Assembly (NCBI RefSeq): GCF_003584645.1
Contig: NZ_AP017928.1
Coordinates: forward strand, 1,638,981 to 1,702,980
DNA from: Methylocaldum marinum
GTDB taxonomy: Bacteria > Pseudomonadota > Gammaproteobacteria > Methylococcales > Methylococcaceae
Direction: 5' to 3'
Length of the DNA: 64,000 bases
The notes under the pieces were generated by a model that saw only the letters and a list, made by a program, of their open reading frames with translations, did no database searches and was not told the DNA's origin. Below, piece after piece: positions 9,002 through 18,324 of this stretch (the first letter of the stretch is position 1; each line of letters starts with the position of its first letter). Both the position numbers and the translations under genes were made by a program.

Positions 9002-9217
9002 TTAGTGCCTACAGCCGCATGCCCCGGCTCCACAACCGTGTCCCTGGCTCATGGCAGTCTCTTTTCTGGAGCCGCTGCCACTATGCACGGCCGGAGCCGA
9101 TAGTTTTTTCCGCACGTCACCGCCGCAATTCGGGCAGTTGGGCGCCGCCTCGCTGATCTTGTGCATCGCGGTGAATTCGTTCTTACAGGCTTGGCACTGA
9201 TATTCGTAAGTTGGCAC
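9002..9217 (-). CDS. FmdB family zinc-ribbon regulatory protein
   Basis: 71-residue small protein with the FmdB/CxxC_CXXC_SSSS signature: MPTYEYQC-x2-C near the start and CPNC near residues 28-31, forming a zinc ribbon. The C-terminal tail is low-complexity and ends in a Cys/Gly/His cluster (GCGAGACGC) that could bind metal. Function is not established for the family. It is the last gene of a minus-strand group with hemJ and the TlpA-like gene. Confidence 0.85.
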   Translation of the reverse strand: MPTYEYQCQACKNEFTAMHKISEAAPNCPNCGGDVRKKLSAPAVHSGSGSRKETAMSQGHGCGAGACGCRH

Positions 9218-9275
9218 GTCGTTTTCCTCGACTTAGATCGGCAAAAATAGTTATTTGAAAAACGGATAGGCAAGA

Positions 9276-9698
9276 TCAAAATGGCTTGAGCGTTGCCAGA
9301 AGTACGATTGAAAACAGGAAGAAAACCGGTACTTCATTCATCCAGCGGAAAAAAATATGACTGTGAGTATTTCGATCGTACTTCAGTTCCTGCAGCCATT
9401 TTCCGCACAAAACATGGTAGCCCACCAGCAATCCCAGCAGGAACAGCTTAGCCCGCAACCAACCGCTGTCACCGTAGGCTTCCCAAGCATAGTCGTGGAG
9501 CATCCATAATCCAAATAGCAGAGTCAGTACCATTCCGGGCGTCATGATCCCGAAGTAGAGCTTGCGCTCCATGATCTTGAATCGCTCGACGCTGACGGCG
9601 TCGGCACTCATCGTGTGATAAACGAACAAGCGAGGTAGATAAAACAAACCGGCGAACCATGTCACCATGAAGATGAGATGAAAGGCTTTCAGCCACAT
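9276..9698 (-). CDS. hemJ: Protoporphyrinogen IX oxidase HemJ
   Basis: 140-residue membrane protein of the HemJ (UPF0093) family, which oxidises protoporphyrinogen IX to protoporphyrin IX in haem synthesis. It has the expected four hydrophobic helices, the conserved histidine of LKAFHLIFMVTWFAGLFYLPRL near the N-terminus and the LKYDRN/RWMNEVP region near the end. ATG 9698 is preferred over the in-frame GTG at 9701; GGAGAAG lies just upstream. It directly follows the TlpA-like gene. Confidence 0.9.
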   Translation of the reverse strand: MWLKAFHLIFMVTWFAGLFYLPRLFVYHTMSADAVSVERFKIMERKLYFGIMTPGMVLTLLFGLWMLHDYAWEAYGDSGWLRAKLFLLGLLVGYHVLCGKWLQELKYDRNTHSHIFFRWMNEVPVFFLFSIVLLATLKPF

Positions 9699-9701
9699 CA
9701 C

Positions 9702-10202
9702 TTACACTTCTCCGAACAATTGCTCGACTCGTTCACGCAGATTCCGCGCATCGATTCGTCCCAGTTGATGCATCACGATATGACCGTCCGGTGCAATCAG
9801 GAAACTGTTCGGAACCAATTGGACCCGGTTGAAGGTCTCCGCGAAATGCCCGCGAGGATCCAGAACTATCGGGTACGGCAACTGCTTCGCCCGGGCCAAG
9901 CTTAAAACCCGACTGGGGATATCATACGACATAACAACCGAGATCAACTTAAATCCTCGCTCTGAAAACTCCCGGTATAACGCCACCAATTCCGGTATCT
10001 CTTCAAGGCACGCACGGCAATCACTGGCCCAGAACGTTACCAGCACCGGATGACCACGGAGTTCTCTCAATAGAATGCGCTCGCCCGTGATCGTAACGAA
10101 TTCGGCATCGGGAGCGTTCTGCCTGAAATCCCATCGATATAGGCCGAAGCTTGCCACCATGACGATGGCGGCCGCTAAAAACCAGATTCTCGCGTTCTTC
10201 AT
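9702..10202 (-). CDS. TlpA/ResA-like membrane-anchored thioredoxin
   Basis: 166 residues: an N-terminal hydrophobic anchor (about 6-22), then a thioredoxin-like fold with the redox motif CRAC in FWASDCRACLEEIPEL and the cis-proline region QLVPNSFLIAPDG. Such proteins act in the periplasm in cytochrome c maturation or in reducing protein thiols; the partner is not known. It ends 3 bases before the hemJ start region, so an envelope haem/redox operon is plausible. Confidence 0.87.
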   Translation of the reverse strand: MKNARIWFLAAAIVMVASFGLYRWDFRQNAPDAEFVTITGERILLRELRGHPVLVTFWASDCRACLEEIPELVALYREFSERGFKLISVVMSYDIPSRVLSLARAKQLPYPIVLDPRGHFAETFNRVQLVPNSFLIAPDGHIVMHQLGRIDARNLRERVEQLFGEV

Positions 10203-10263
10203 GAGGCGGGTGGAGGGACGATAGATCGACGCATATCTTCTCCCTCCTCCTGTTCTATGCTGC

Positions 10264-11253
10264 TCAATCTTCCAGCTGCTGGATTCCGTCCAGGAGCCAT
10301 GTTGGTTGACGGCTGGTTCTCGGTCTCACGAAATGCCACACCTCGCGTACTTGTTCGGGCCGCTCCTCGGGAGATTCGCGCATGATGACGTCGAACAACA
10401 CGGTCGCCTCGCGGTCCGCTCCTTGGTCGCGCGCTTCAAGGAGTTCCACTTCAATCTTGAGCAGTTCGGTCCGGTTGATCACGCCCCCGCGAGCCTTCAA
10501 TTGATCCTGAAGCTCCCCGAAGACCTTATCCGTGGTCAAGGACCTTAACTGGACAAGGTCTCCCTCGTCCCAGGCCTTCTGCATCATCTCGTAGGCAGCT
10601 CTGGCACCGGATAGAAATGCGGCTGAATCGAAATCCGCAGGAATCGAGCTCGAGCTTGCCCCTCCGGCATCGCTGACGGTCCGGCCCGCAGACCTGCCAC
10701 GCCCCCTTCCGAACAAAACATCGGTGTCAAAACCCGACTTGCCCGCGGACACGTGATCGGCTTGGCGCTGGTAAGCCCGATCGAACGGCCGATCATGGCT
10801 TGAATCGGCCCCTGGCTGATAACCTTCCATAGGCGTTGGTCCGCGGCTTTCGGCTCTGTGCCTGGCTGCGAAAAGCCTGAGCAGCATAAATGCAATCAGC
10901 GCAAAGACTAAGAGGTCCAAGAAGTTGAGATGCTCGAAGGCTCCTCCGAAGAAAAGAGCGCCCAATAAACCGCCCAGGGCGAGACCACCCAGCATTCCCA
11001 TCAGTCCGCCCCTTCTCGACATCGCCTCGCGCGCCGCCTGATTCCTCTGCGACGAAGACTGATAAGCCTGCCGCTGTGCTTGAGAGGCGGGCTGCGTCAT
11101 GTCGGTAGAGCGCTTGTACGGCACGCTGTACGACGGCCGGCTGCCGAACGACTTGCCGCCGCCCATGCGCTTGGCGTAAGCATCACCGGTTCCCGCCACG
11201 GTCAGTGAAACCCCGATCAATACGCTTAGTATCAGTCCGGTTAGCTTCTTCAT
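10264..11253 (-). CDS. Tim44-like domain membrane protein
   Basis: 329 residues from ATG 11253; the longer reading adds seven residues upstream. A signal peptide appears to end at DAYA-KRMGGGKSFGSRPS, followed by a Ser/Gln/Arg-rich segment, a Gly-rich hydrophobic pair of helices (MLGGLALGGLLGALFFGG and LLVFALIAFMLLRLF) and a C-terminal Tim44/MRP-L45-like domain (from about residue 205, FLSGARAAYEMMQKAWDEGD, to the end). Proteins of this layout are widespread in proteobacteria and their role is not established. Confidence 0.82.
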   Translation of the reverse strand: MKKLTGLILSVLIGVSLTVAGTGDAYAKRMGGGKSFGSRPSYSVPYKRSTDMTQPASQAQRQAYQSSSQRNQAAREAMSRRGGLMGMLGGLALGGLLGALFFGGAFEHLNFLDLLVFALIAFMLLRLFAARHRAESRGPTPMEGYQPGADSSHDRPFDRAYQRQADHVSAGKSGFDTDVLFGRGRGRSAGRTVSDAGGASSSSIPADFDSAAFLSGARAAYEMMQKAWDEGDLVQLRSLTTDKVFGELQDQLKARGGVINRTELLKIEVELLEARDQGADREATVLFDVIMRESPEERPEQVREVWHFVRPRTSRQPTWLLDGIQQLED

Positions 11254-11489
11254 CAATAGCCTATGTGTAATCAATAAATCGTATTTGTTTGTTATATGGC
11301 AACGAATATTGAAAAATCAACCTTCTGCGCCAAAATAGAGCATTAGCCCCGTTAACGGGGGGATAGGTTTGCCCTGACGGCTCGGCCATGAAAAACTTCG
11401 TCAACTTCAGGCTATTACGCGTCTAAAAAAACTACTGTACCATTTCCGTGTCCAAAAGCCCGATTATCCTAAGCCATAAGGAGATCATT

Positions 11490-12164
11490 ATGAATCAAGT
11501 CAATCCGGCATACGCTCGTGCTTCCGCCAGCGTATTGGAAACCAACAAAGTCCTTCGCAATACCTACGCATTGCTGGCCATGACGCTAACCTTCAGCGCG
11601 TTTACGGCCGGCTTGTCCATGGCCCTGGAACTGCCGCATCCCGGAATTCTTCTGACACTGGTCGGATATTTCGGCTTGCTGTTCCTGGTTTCGAAATTTC
11701 AGAACAGTGCGCTGGGACTGGTGTTCGTGTTCGCGCTGACGGGCTTCATGGGACTGACCCTTGGACCCATTCTCAATATCTACCTGACCCATGTGGGGAA
11801 TGGTGCACAGCTGGTCATGACCGCCCTGGGCGGCACCGGAGCCATTTTCCTGGGGCTGTCGGCCTACGCGCTCACCACGCGGAAGGATTTCAGCTTTCTA
11901 GGCGGCATGCTGACCGCCGGCATTCTGGTTGCTTTCCTGGCTGGACTTGCTGCACTTTTCCTCCCGGACATGCCGGGACTTCACATCGCGGTATCGGCAA
12001 TGTTCGTCGTCTTGATGGCGGGCCTCATCCTTTACGAAACGAGTGTGATCGTACACGGCGGCGAGCGTAATTACATTCTCGCCACGGTGACTCTGTATGT
12101 CTCGATCTTCAATCTGTTTACCAGCCTCCTGCACTTGCTCGGCGTCTTCGGCGGCGACGAATAA
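11490..12164 (+). CDS. Bax inhibitor-1/YccA family membrane protein
   Basis: 224 residues with seven predicted helices, typical of the UPF0005/TMBIM family. The start at 11490 is fixed by a perfect AAGGAG at 11478-11483. The family signature near the end (LILYETSVIVHGGERNYILATVTLYVSI) is present. YccA in E. coli modulates the FtsH protease; whether this homologue does so is unknown. The 215 bases upstream carry no gene but contain a CCCCGTTAACGGGG palindrome near 11347. Confidence 0.9.
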   Translation: MNQVNPAYARASASVLETNKVLRNTYALLAMTLTFSAFTAGLSMALELPHPGILLTLVGYFGLLFLVSKFQNSALGLVFVFALTGFMGLTLGPILNIYLTHVGNGAQLVMTALGGTGAIFLGLSAYALTTRKDFSFLGGMLTAGILVAFLAGLAALFLPDMPGLHIAVSAMFVVLMAGLILYETSVIVHGGERNYILATVTLYVSIFNLFTSLLHLLGVFGGDE

Positions 12165-12190
12165 CTCGAGGTCCTGGTCACAAAATACCA

Positions 12191-12216
12191 CTGGAGCGGG
12201 AGCTTTCCCGCTCCAG
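12191..12216 (+). terminator. Strong hairpin after the Bax inhibitor gene
   Basis: CTGGAGCGGGA and TCCCGCTCCAG form an 11-base perfect stem with a 4-base loop, 26 bases after the stop codon. No T-run follows, but the position fits a terminator. Confidence 0.6.
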
Positions 12217-12610
12217 AAATCACACGTATCTCAAAAACTTCCGGCGCGCGGGAACCGTGCGGTTCTCGATGCGCTCGGAATCGATCGGCTACACGCCTGA
12301 CCCGGGCCTCGCCTTGCCCGCTTGATCGTTCATTCCGGAGAAATGAACCCGGCTCGCCGTGGCAGCCATACGCGCCATGGCAGCCCAACGGAACACTGAC
12401 CGCGAGTCACCCGCCATCTCAGTGGCACTGCTGCGCTCGAATCCATCGTGAACCTTCCCCGAGCACCCATCCACCTTGATGTCAGCCCACCCCCTGTGGC
12501 ATGATTAAGGGCTCTTTTTGGGCGGCCTTCGGCGGTCCACATCCGGTTTTTTAGCTCCAAGCGCAATTCGTGCCGTTCCGAGATAACCACGTTCCAATAA
12601 GGTGACATTC
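12217..12610. other. Gene-free stretch upstream of the glyoxylate/serine genes
   Basis: About 390 bases with no supportable gene; short antisense frames have no recognisable content. It must hold the promoter of the aminotransferase that follows, but no convincing -35/-10 pair stands out. The ribosome site AAGG of the downstream gene is at its end. Confidence 0.5.
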
Positions 12611-13795
12611 ATGCCAGGTCGCAATCATCTCTACGTTCCCGGTCCCACCAATATTCCGGATTCCATCTTGAGCGCCATGCACGTACCGATGGAGGATCAC
12701 CGGCGCCCCGATTTCCCGGATCTGGTTAAGCCATTGTTGGAAGACCTCAAGAAAATCTTCCAGACCCAAAATGGGCAATGCTTCATCTTTCCTGCCACCG
12801 GAACCGCCGGCTGGGAAATCGCCCTGAACAACACATTATCTCCCGGCGATAAAGTCCTCGCCTATCGCTTCGGCCAGTTCAGCCACCTGTGGATAGAAAT
12901 GGCAAACCGCCTCGGCTTCGATGTAGAACATGAAGAAATCCCGTGGGGCGAAGGCGTTCCCCTGGACCGCTTGGAAGCGCGGCTCAAGGCCGACGCCAAA
13001 CAAGACATCAAGGCCGTTCTGATTTGCCATAACGAAACCGCTACCGGCGTCACCAGCGATCTGGCGGGCGTGCGCAAGGCATTGGATGCAGCAGGGCATT
13101 CGGCACTGTTTTTCGTGGACGGAGTCAGTTCGATCGCCAGCATCGACTTCCGTATGGACGAATGGGGTATAGACATAGGCCTCGCCGGTTCACAGAAAGG
13201 CTTCATGCTGCCGGCCGGTCTCGCCTTGCTCTGCTTCAGCCAGAAAGCCCTGGATACCCGCCAAAGCGCCAAGAGCCGTCGTTGCTTCCTCGACATTCAA
13301 GACCAGATGACGCATAACGCCGGCGGCTACTTTCCGTATACGCCATCGATCCCGCTGCTCTACGGCCTGCGCAAGTCCATCGACCTGTTGCTCGGAGAAG
13401 GACTCCCTAACGTGTTCGCCCGTCATCAACGGCTAGCCGAGGGCGTGCGCCGCGCTGTCAAAGCCTGGGGACTCGAATTGTGCGCACGCGACCCGAAATG
13501 GTACTCGAACACCGTTTCCGCGATCGTCGTGCCGCAGGGCTACGATGCCCGCGACGTCATGCATTACGCGTATCATCGCTACAATCTCTCCCTCGGTGCC
13601 GGCTTGAGCGAGGTCATGGGCAAGGTATTCCGCATCGGACACCTCGGCGATCTCAACGAACTCATGCTGTGCAGCGCGATCGCAGGTGCCGAAATGGCGA
13701 TGCGCGACACCGGGATCCAGGTCACGCCGGGCAGCGGCATCGCAGCGGCCTGCGAGTACTGGCGCGAAACAGCGCCGGCCGTCAAACTGCGCTGA
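12611..13795 (+). CDS. sga: Serine--glyoxylate aminotransferase
   Basis: 394-residue class V PLP aminotransferase. It uses serine to aminate glyoxylate, giving glycine and hydroxypyruvate. The sequence has the family start (PGRNHLYVPGPTNIP), FPATGTAGWE, VDGVSSI and the PLP-lysine motif GSQKGFMLPAG. GTG 12602 is in frame but ATG 12611 is used by homologues and has AAGGTG upstream. It is first in a set with hydroxypyruvate reductase and glycerate kinase, which carry its product onward. In methylotrophs this step belongs to the serine cycle; in autotrophs it is part of 2-phosphoglycolate salvage. Confidence 0.93.
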   Translation: MPGRNHLYVPGPTNIPDSILSAMHVPMEDHRRPDFPDLVKPLLEDLKKIFQTQNGQCFIFPATGTAGWEIALNNTLSPGDKVLAYRFGQFSHLWIEMANRLGFDVEHEEIPWGEGVPLDRLEARLKADAKQDIKAVLICHNETATGVTSDLAGVRKALDAAGHSALFFVDGVSSIASIDFRMDEWGIDIGLAGSQKGFMLPAGLALLCFSQKALDTRQSAKSRRCFLDIQDQMTHNAGGYFPYTPSIPLLYGLRKSIDLLLGEGLPNVFARHQRLAEGVRRAVKAWGLELCARDPKWYSNTVSAIVVPQGYDARDVMHYAYHRYNLSLGAGLSEVMGKVFRIGHLGDLNELMLCSAIAGAEMAMRDTGIQVTPGSGIAAACEYWRETAPAVKLR

Positions 13796-13899
13796 TCGGC
13801 CTTCACCGGAACCTCCCTCGCTCCGCAGGAGCCGCAACAGCTCGACGCAGGCCGGCGATAACCCGGCCGACTCGCTCAGGATCTTCCAAGGAGAGAGGT

Positions 13900-13934
13900 A
13901 TGAAACTCATGTAAGGTGGGCAATGCCCGCCTTA
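13900..13934 (+). other. Four-codon ORF running into a hairpin, upstream of hprA
   Basis: A strong ribosome-site sequence (AAGGAGAGAGG, 13888-13898) precedes an ORF of only four codons (M-K-L-M-stop, 13900-13914). The stop codon begins a hairpin, TAAGGTGGGC-AAT-GCCCGCCTTA (13912-13934). This may be a small leader controlling the downstream gene, or just a dispersed hairpin repeat inserted between two genes; a similar GGTGGG sequence recurs at 18180. Confidence 0.3.
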
Positions 13935-13954
13935 CCTAATTTGGAACCCGCACC

Positions 13955-14926
13955 ATGAGCAAACCCAAAGCCTTAGTCACGCGCCGCTGGCCCGAAGCCT
14001 GCGAAGCCAAGCTCCAGGAACTGTTCGACGTTACGTTTAACGCCGATAACCATCCGATGACCGCCGAGGAATTGAAGGACGCTCTGCGCAATCACGATGT
14101 GGTCATGCCGACTGTAACGGACCCCATCACGGCCGATGTGCTAAGCGCCGAACCGCTGCGCTGCAAGATCCTCGGCAACTTCGGCGTGGGCTTCAACCAT
14201 ATCGATATCGAAGCGGCCAAGGCGCGCGGCATCACCGTCACCAATACCCCCGACGTGCTCACCGATTGCACCGCCGATATCGCCATGCTGCTGATGCTGA
14301 TGGCTGCCCGCCGCGGCGGCGAAGGAGAACGCCATGTGCGCAACGGCGAATGGACCGGATGGCACCCCACGCACATGATGGGTACCAAGGTCACCGGCAA
14401 GACCCTGGGCCTGATCGGTTTCGGCCGCATCGCCAGAGCGATGGCCAAGAAGGCGCATTTCGGGTTCGATATGCCGATCATCTTTTTCGACCCTTATCCG
14501 CCGGCTCCGAAAATCCTCAAATCGTTCGAGGCCGAACCATGCGACAGCATCGAGGAGGTACTGCGCCGCGCCGATTTCGTCGCCCTGCACTGCCCCGGCA
14601 GCAAGGAAAATCGTCACCTCATCAACGCCGAACGCCTCGCACTCATGAAACCCACGGCCTACCTGATCAACACCGCTCGCGGCGACGTCGTCGACAACGC
14701 GGCTCTGATCGAAGCCCTGAAGAAGAAAACGATTAGGGGCGCCGGGCTGGACGTGTTCGAGGGCGAGCCCAAGCTGAACAAGGACTTTCTCGAGTTGGAC
14801 AACGTCGCGCTATTGCCTCATCTCGGCAGCGCGACCCTGGAAACCCGCGAGGCCATGGGCATGCGGGTCATCGAAAACGTTACGGCCTTCTTCGCTGGAA
14901 ATACGCCCAGGGACAAAGTGGTCTGA
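13955..14926 (+). CDS. hprA: NAD(P)H-dependent hydroxypyruvate/glyoxylate reductase
   Basis: 323-residue D-2-hydroxyacid dehydrogenase. It reduces hydroxypyruvate to D-glycerate. Seen in order: NFGVGFNHID in the substrate region, the nucleotide-binding GLIGFGRIARAMA (about 150-162), the catalytic arginine in INTARGDVVD, glutamate in DVFEGEP and histidine in LPHLGSAT. It consumes the product of the upstream aminotransferase and feeds the kinase that starts 6 bases downstream. Confidence 0.93.
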   Translation: MSKPKALVTRRWPEACEAKLQELFDVTFNADNHPMTAEELKDALRNHDVVMPTVTDPITADVLSAEPLRCKILGNFGVGFNHIDIEAAKARGITVTNTPDVLTDCTADIAMLLMLMAARRGGEGERHVRNGEWTGWHPTHMMGTKVTGKTLGLIGFGRIARAMAKKAHFGFDMPIIFFDPYPPAPKILKSFEAEPCDSIEEVLRRADFVALHCPGSKENRHLINAERLALMKPTAYLINTARGDVVDNAALIEALKKKTIRGAGLDVFEGEPKLNKDFLELDNVALLPHLGSATLETREAMGMRVIENVTAFFAGNTPRDKVV

Positions 14927-14931
14927 ACGCC

Positions 14932-15906
14932 GTGTCCGCCGCTGAGTCGAGCCCGTTCTGGCCTGCTGAATTGCTCTCAACCGCCGAGTACGACGAGCTG
15001 TGGGAACGTCTCCGGCCGGTCTTTACCGAGCGGGTGCGCGCACATCGGATCGAAGAGAGCTCGACCGCGGGACTCGCTGCAGTTTATCTTCCGCTCGCCG
15101 CCTGGGTGCGCCGGCAAAAATCCGCCGACACTCTGATCCTGGGCATCAACGGCGCCCAGGGTTCGGGAAAATCCACGCTGTGCGACTTTCTCCGGTTAGT
15201 CCTGACCGAAGCCTACGGTTTCCGCGTCGCCGGGTTTTCCATAGACGATATCTACAAGACCCGGGCCGAACGCGAGCGTTTGGCGCAAGGGGTCCATCGG
15301 CTCTTGCTCACCCGGGGCGTACCCGGCACCCACGACACCGATTTGGGGCTCGAAACTCTCCGCGCGCTGAAATCGGCCGGAACCGATACCTTGACGCCCC
15401 TGCCCGCCTTCGACAAGGCTCGCGATGATCGCAAGCCCGTCGCCGAATGGCCGGTATTTCAAGGCTGTCCCGATATCGTGATTTTCGAAGGCTGGTGCGT
15501 CGGCACACGACCGCAGTCCGACGACGAGCTCGTCCCGGCGGTCAATGAACTTGAGAAGAACGAGGATTCCGACGGCGCCTGGCGCCGCTATGTCAACGAT
15601 CGGCTCAAAAGCGAATACGCCGTTCTGTTTGGGGAATTAAACAGGCTGATCATGCTCAAAGTCCCCGGAATGGACAGCGTCTTCGCCTGGCGAAGCTTGC
15701 AGGAGCGGAAACTCGCGGAAAAAACCGATCCGAACGACCGGCACCGCTTGATGGACCCCGCCGCGTTGCGGCGCTTCATCATGCACTACGAGCGTCTCAC
15801 TCGGCATACGCTGGATGAAATGCCGGGCCGCGCTGACCTGACTCTTTATCTCGACGAGCATCATCAGTTCACTCACGTACACATTAAACAAAACATCGAA
15901 AAATGA
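14932..15906 (+). CDS. D-glycerate kinase, 3-kinase (GLYK/YggC) type
   Basis: 324-residue P-loop kinase starting at GTG 14932. It has GAQGSGKST (about residues 73-81), SIDDIY, the TRGVPGTHD region and IFEGWCVG, all shared, from memory, with plant D-glycerate 3-kinase and the bacterial YggC/Tda10 group. It should phosphorylate D-glycerate from the preceding reductase. This family yields 3-phosphoglycerate, whereas the textbook serine cycle uses a glycerate 2-kinase, so the choice bears on the pathway's role. Its stop overlaps the next start (ATGA), showing tight coupling. Confidence 0.85.
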   Translation: MSAAESSPFWPAELLSTAEYDELWERLRPVFTERVRAHRIEESSTAGLAAVYLPLAAWVRRQKSADTLILGINGAQGSGKSTLCDFLRLVLTEAYGFRVAGFSIDDIYKTRAERERLAQGVHRLLLTRGVPGTHDTDLGLETLRALKSAGTDTLTPLPAFDKARDDRKPVAEWPVFQGCPDIVIFEGWCVGTRPQSDDELVPAVNELEKNEDSDGAWRRYVNDRLKSEYAVLFGELNRLIMLKVPGMDSVFAWRSLQERKLAEKTDPNDRHRLMDPAALRRFIMHYERLTRHTLDEMPGRADLTLYLDEHHQFTHVHIKQNIEK

Positions 15907-17093
15907 GCATCCGATCCTTTCACCCTCCAGTCCGCACCTTAATGGGCCCCGGCCCCTCCGATGTCCACCCGAGAATTTTGGAGGCCATGGCGCGACCGAC
16001 GATCGGTCACCTCGACCCTCGCTTCATCGACATGATGGATGAAATGAAGGCCTTGCTGCACTACGCCTTCAAGGCCCGAAACGAACTGACCCTGCCGGTT
16101 TCCGCACCCGGCTCGGCGGGCATGGAAACCTGTTTCGTCAATCTCGTGGAACCCGGTGATACCGTAATCGTCTGTCAGAACGGCGTGTTCGGTGGCCGGA
16201 TGAAGGAAAACGTGGAGCGTTGCGGCGGCAAGACCGTGCTGGTGGAAGACGAATGGGGCATGCCCGTCGATCCGAACAAGGTGGCCGATGCCCTCAAGAC
16301 ACACCCGGAAGCCAAGATCGTCGCCTTCGTTCAGGCCGAGACCTCGACCGGCGCCTGCTCCGACGTGGAGACCATCACCCGGCTTGCGCACGAACACGGT
16401 TGCCTGGTCATCGTGGACGCGGTGACCTCGCTCGGCGGTTCTCCGCTCGAAGTGGACGAATGGAACGTCGACGCCATCTATTCCGGATCGCAGAAGTGTT
16501 TGTCCTGTACGCCCGGCCTTTCGCCGGTCAGTTTCAACCAACACTCGATCGACGTCATCAAGAATCGCAAGACCAAAGTCCAGAGCTGGTTCCTGGATCT
16601 CAGCCTGGTCATGAACTACTGGGGCGGCGGCACCAAACGTGCCTATCATCACACCGCGCCGATCAATGCCTTGTACGGGCTGCATGAAGCCTTGGTGCTG
16701 CTGCAGGAGGAGGGGCTGGAGAATGCCTGGCAACGGCACCGCGACATGCATATCGCGCTCAAGGCCGGCCTCGAGGCGATGGGACTACGCTTCATCGTAC
16801 CGGAAGCCGCCCGCTTGCCGCAGCTCAATGCCGTCGCAATCCCGGACGGCGCCGACGATGTTCAGGTCCGCTCTGCCCTGCTCAATCGTTATGGCCTTGA
16901 AATCGGAGCGGGACTCGGCGCGCTGGCCGGCCGAATTTGGCGCATAGGACTCATGGGATACAGTGCATCCCCGAAAAATATCCTGCTCTGCTTGAGCGCT
17001 CTCGAAGCGGTGCTCGCCGAAAGCAAAGCCTCGATTGCCGCCGGTGCGGCCATAAACGCGGCTCAAAAGGTATTGGCCGACCGCGGTTATTGA
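15903..17093 (+). CDS. Class V aminotransferase, alanine/serine--glyoxylate type
   Basis: 396-residue PLP enzyme, a second glyoxylate aminotransferase in the same operon but of a different subfamily (AGXT/PucG-like start: [19 protein letters not shown]). The PLP lysine lies in [20 protein letters not shown] and VDAVTSLGG are also present. It probably makes glycine from glyoxylate with alanine or serine as donor. Having two such enzymes beside one reductase and one kinase suggests separate donors or directions. Confidence 0.88.
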   Translation: MSIRSFHPPVRTLMGPGPSDVHPRILEAMARPTIGHLDPRFIDMMDEMKALLHYAFKARNELTLPVSAPGSAGMETCFVNLVEPGDTVIVCQNGVFGGRMKENVERCGGKTVLVEDEWGMPVDPNKVADALKTHPEAKIVAFVQAETSTGACSDVETITRLAHEHGCLVIVDAVTSLGGSPLEVDEWNVDAIYSGSQKCLSCTPGLSPVSFNQHSIDVIKNRKTKVQSWFLDLSLVMNYWGGGTKRAYHHTAPINALYGLHEALVLLQEEGLENAWQRHRDMHIALKAGLEAMGLRFIVPEAARLPQLNAVAIPDGADDVQVRSALLNRYGLEIGAGLGALAGRIWRIGLMGYSASPKNILLCLSALEAVLAESKASIAAGAAINAAQKVLADRGY

Positions 17094-17125
17094 TCCCTTG
17101 TACCGCTAGCATCGACTATTCGATC

Positions 17126-18025
17126 ATGCCTATTTCCGAAAAACTCTTCGCGCTCGGCCAGCATGCGCTGCCCCAGCATGGACTGTCGCGCCTGATGGGC
17201 TCGATAACCCGATGCCGTAACAGCCTCTTCAAAGACTCGATGATCCGCACTTTCATCAAGCTGTACGGCGTCGACATGACGCAGGCTCTCGAGCCCGCCC
17301 CGGCGGCTTACGGGTGCTTCAACGAGTTCTTCACGCGTGCGCTCAAGCCGAATGCCCGCCCGATCCCGCTCGACCCGGACACGGTCGTCTGTCCGGCTGA
17401 CGGCACCGTCAGCCGAATCGGAGCGATTACCGAGGGACGCATCATCCAGGCCAAGGGAAAAGAGTTCAGCGTGCTCGAGTTGCTCGGCGGAAACCCCGAT
17501 AACGCAGAACCGTTCACCAACGGCCGATTCGCGACAATCTACCTCTCGCCGCGGGATTATCATCGTCTACACATGCCCCTGGGCGGGACGCTCAGGGAGA
17601 TGATCCATGTCCCCGGAAAACTGTTCAGCGTCAACGCGGCCACCACGGCCAATGTCCCGAATCTGTTCGCACGCAACGAACGGGTCATCGCTCTGTTCGA
17701 CACCCAAATCGGCCCCATGGCCCTGGTCCTCGTCGGGGCCATCTTCGTCGCCAGCATCGAAACGATTTGGCATGGCGTCGTGACCCCGCCGACCGGCAAG
17801 ACCGTACGAACCTGGGATTACCCGGCAAATCCGCCGGTGCTCGCGCGCGGCCAGGAGATGGGGCGCTTCAACATGGGCTCCACCGTTATCGTGCTATTCG
17901 GCGATGGCGTGGTGGATTGGGATGAATCGTTGCAGGCCGACACTATCGTCCGCATGGGACAGACCTTGGGCCGACTCAGAGCTCAGACAGCCAAAAGTTC
18001 CGACAACCGCCAGCGGACAGCATGA
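17126..18025 (+). CDS. psd: Phosphatidylserine decarboxylase
   Basis: 299-residue proenzyme that decarboxylates phosphatidylserine to phosphatidylethanolamine at the inner membrane. Key elements: FNEFFTRALKP, CPADGTVS, the YHRLHMP histidine motif, and the self-cleavage site MGST near residue 253, where cutting before the serine makes the pyruvoyl group. The open frame reaches back to 16937, inside the aminotransferase, but ATG 17126 gives the standard N-terminus. Confidence 0.93.
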   Translation: MPISEKLFALGQHALPQHGLSRLMGSITRCRNSLFKDSMIRTFIKLYGVDMTQALEPAPAAYGCFNEFFTRALKPNARPIPLDPDTVVCPADGTVSRIGAITEGRIIQAKGKEFSVLELLGGNPDNAEPFTNGRFATIYLSPRDYHRLHMPLGGTLREMIHVPGKLFSVNAATTANVPNLFARNERVIALFDTQIGPMALVLVGAIFVASIETIWHGVVTPPTGKTVRTWDYPANPPVLARGQEMGRFNMGSTVIVLFGDGVVDWDESLQADTIVRMGQTLGRLRAQTAKSSDNRQRTA

Positions 18026-18096
18026 AGACCAATACCTGATCCAGTCGGTGGAACCAGCCGGGTTATTCCATTCAGCATTCGAGCAAACATTCATCG

Positions 18097-18219
18097 TAGG
18101 ACGGGTAGAGCGAAGCGAAACCCGTCGATGGCGCTGGCTCAGGACAGGCTCCGCGTAACCCACCAATTCGAGGTCGCTCGGTGGGTTACGGCCTCACGGC
18201 CTAACCCACCTTACAAAAA
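18097..18219. repeat. Dispersed GTAGGACGGGT/GGTGGGTTAC hairpin repeat
   Basis: Two hairpins in tandem: GACGGGT...ACCCGTC (18100-18126, loop AGAGCGAAGCGAA) and GTAACCCACC...GGTGGGTTAC (18155-18189). The second is followed by GGCCTCACGGCC and another AACCCACC. Such short palindromic elements with AGAGCGAAGCGAA loops are common dispersed repeats in proteobacterial genomes. The surrounding 18026-18324 has no gene. Confidence 0.65.
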
Positions 18220-18324
18220 CATTAGTACCTAACTGAGAGCAAATTGGAATTATTAATCAGGCCGGTACACGCCCGGCCTGGGCTCACGCGGCTTGTCGCC
18301 GCGCCGGCGCATCCCTACCCCGGA

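Noticed and set aside
11345..11400. Possible riboswitch upstream of the Bax inhibitor gene
   Set aside because: A CCCCGTTAACGGGG palindrome is present, but I could not match a conserved riboswitch core.
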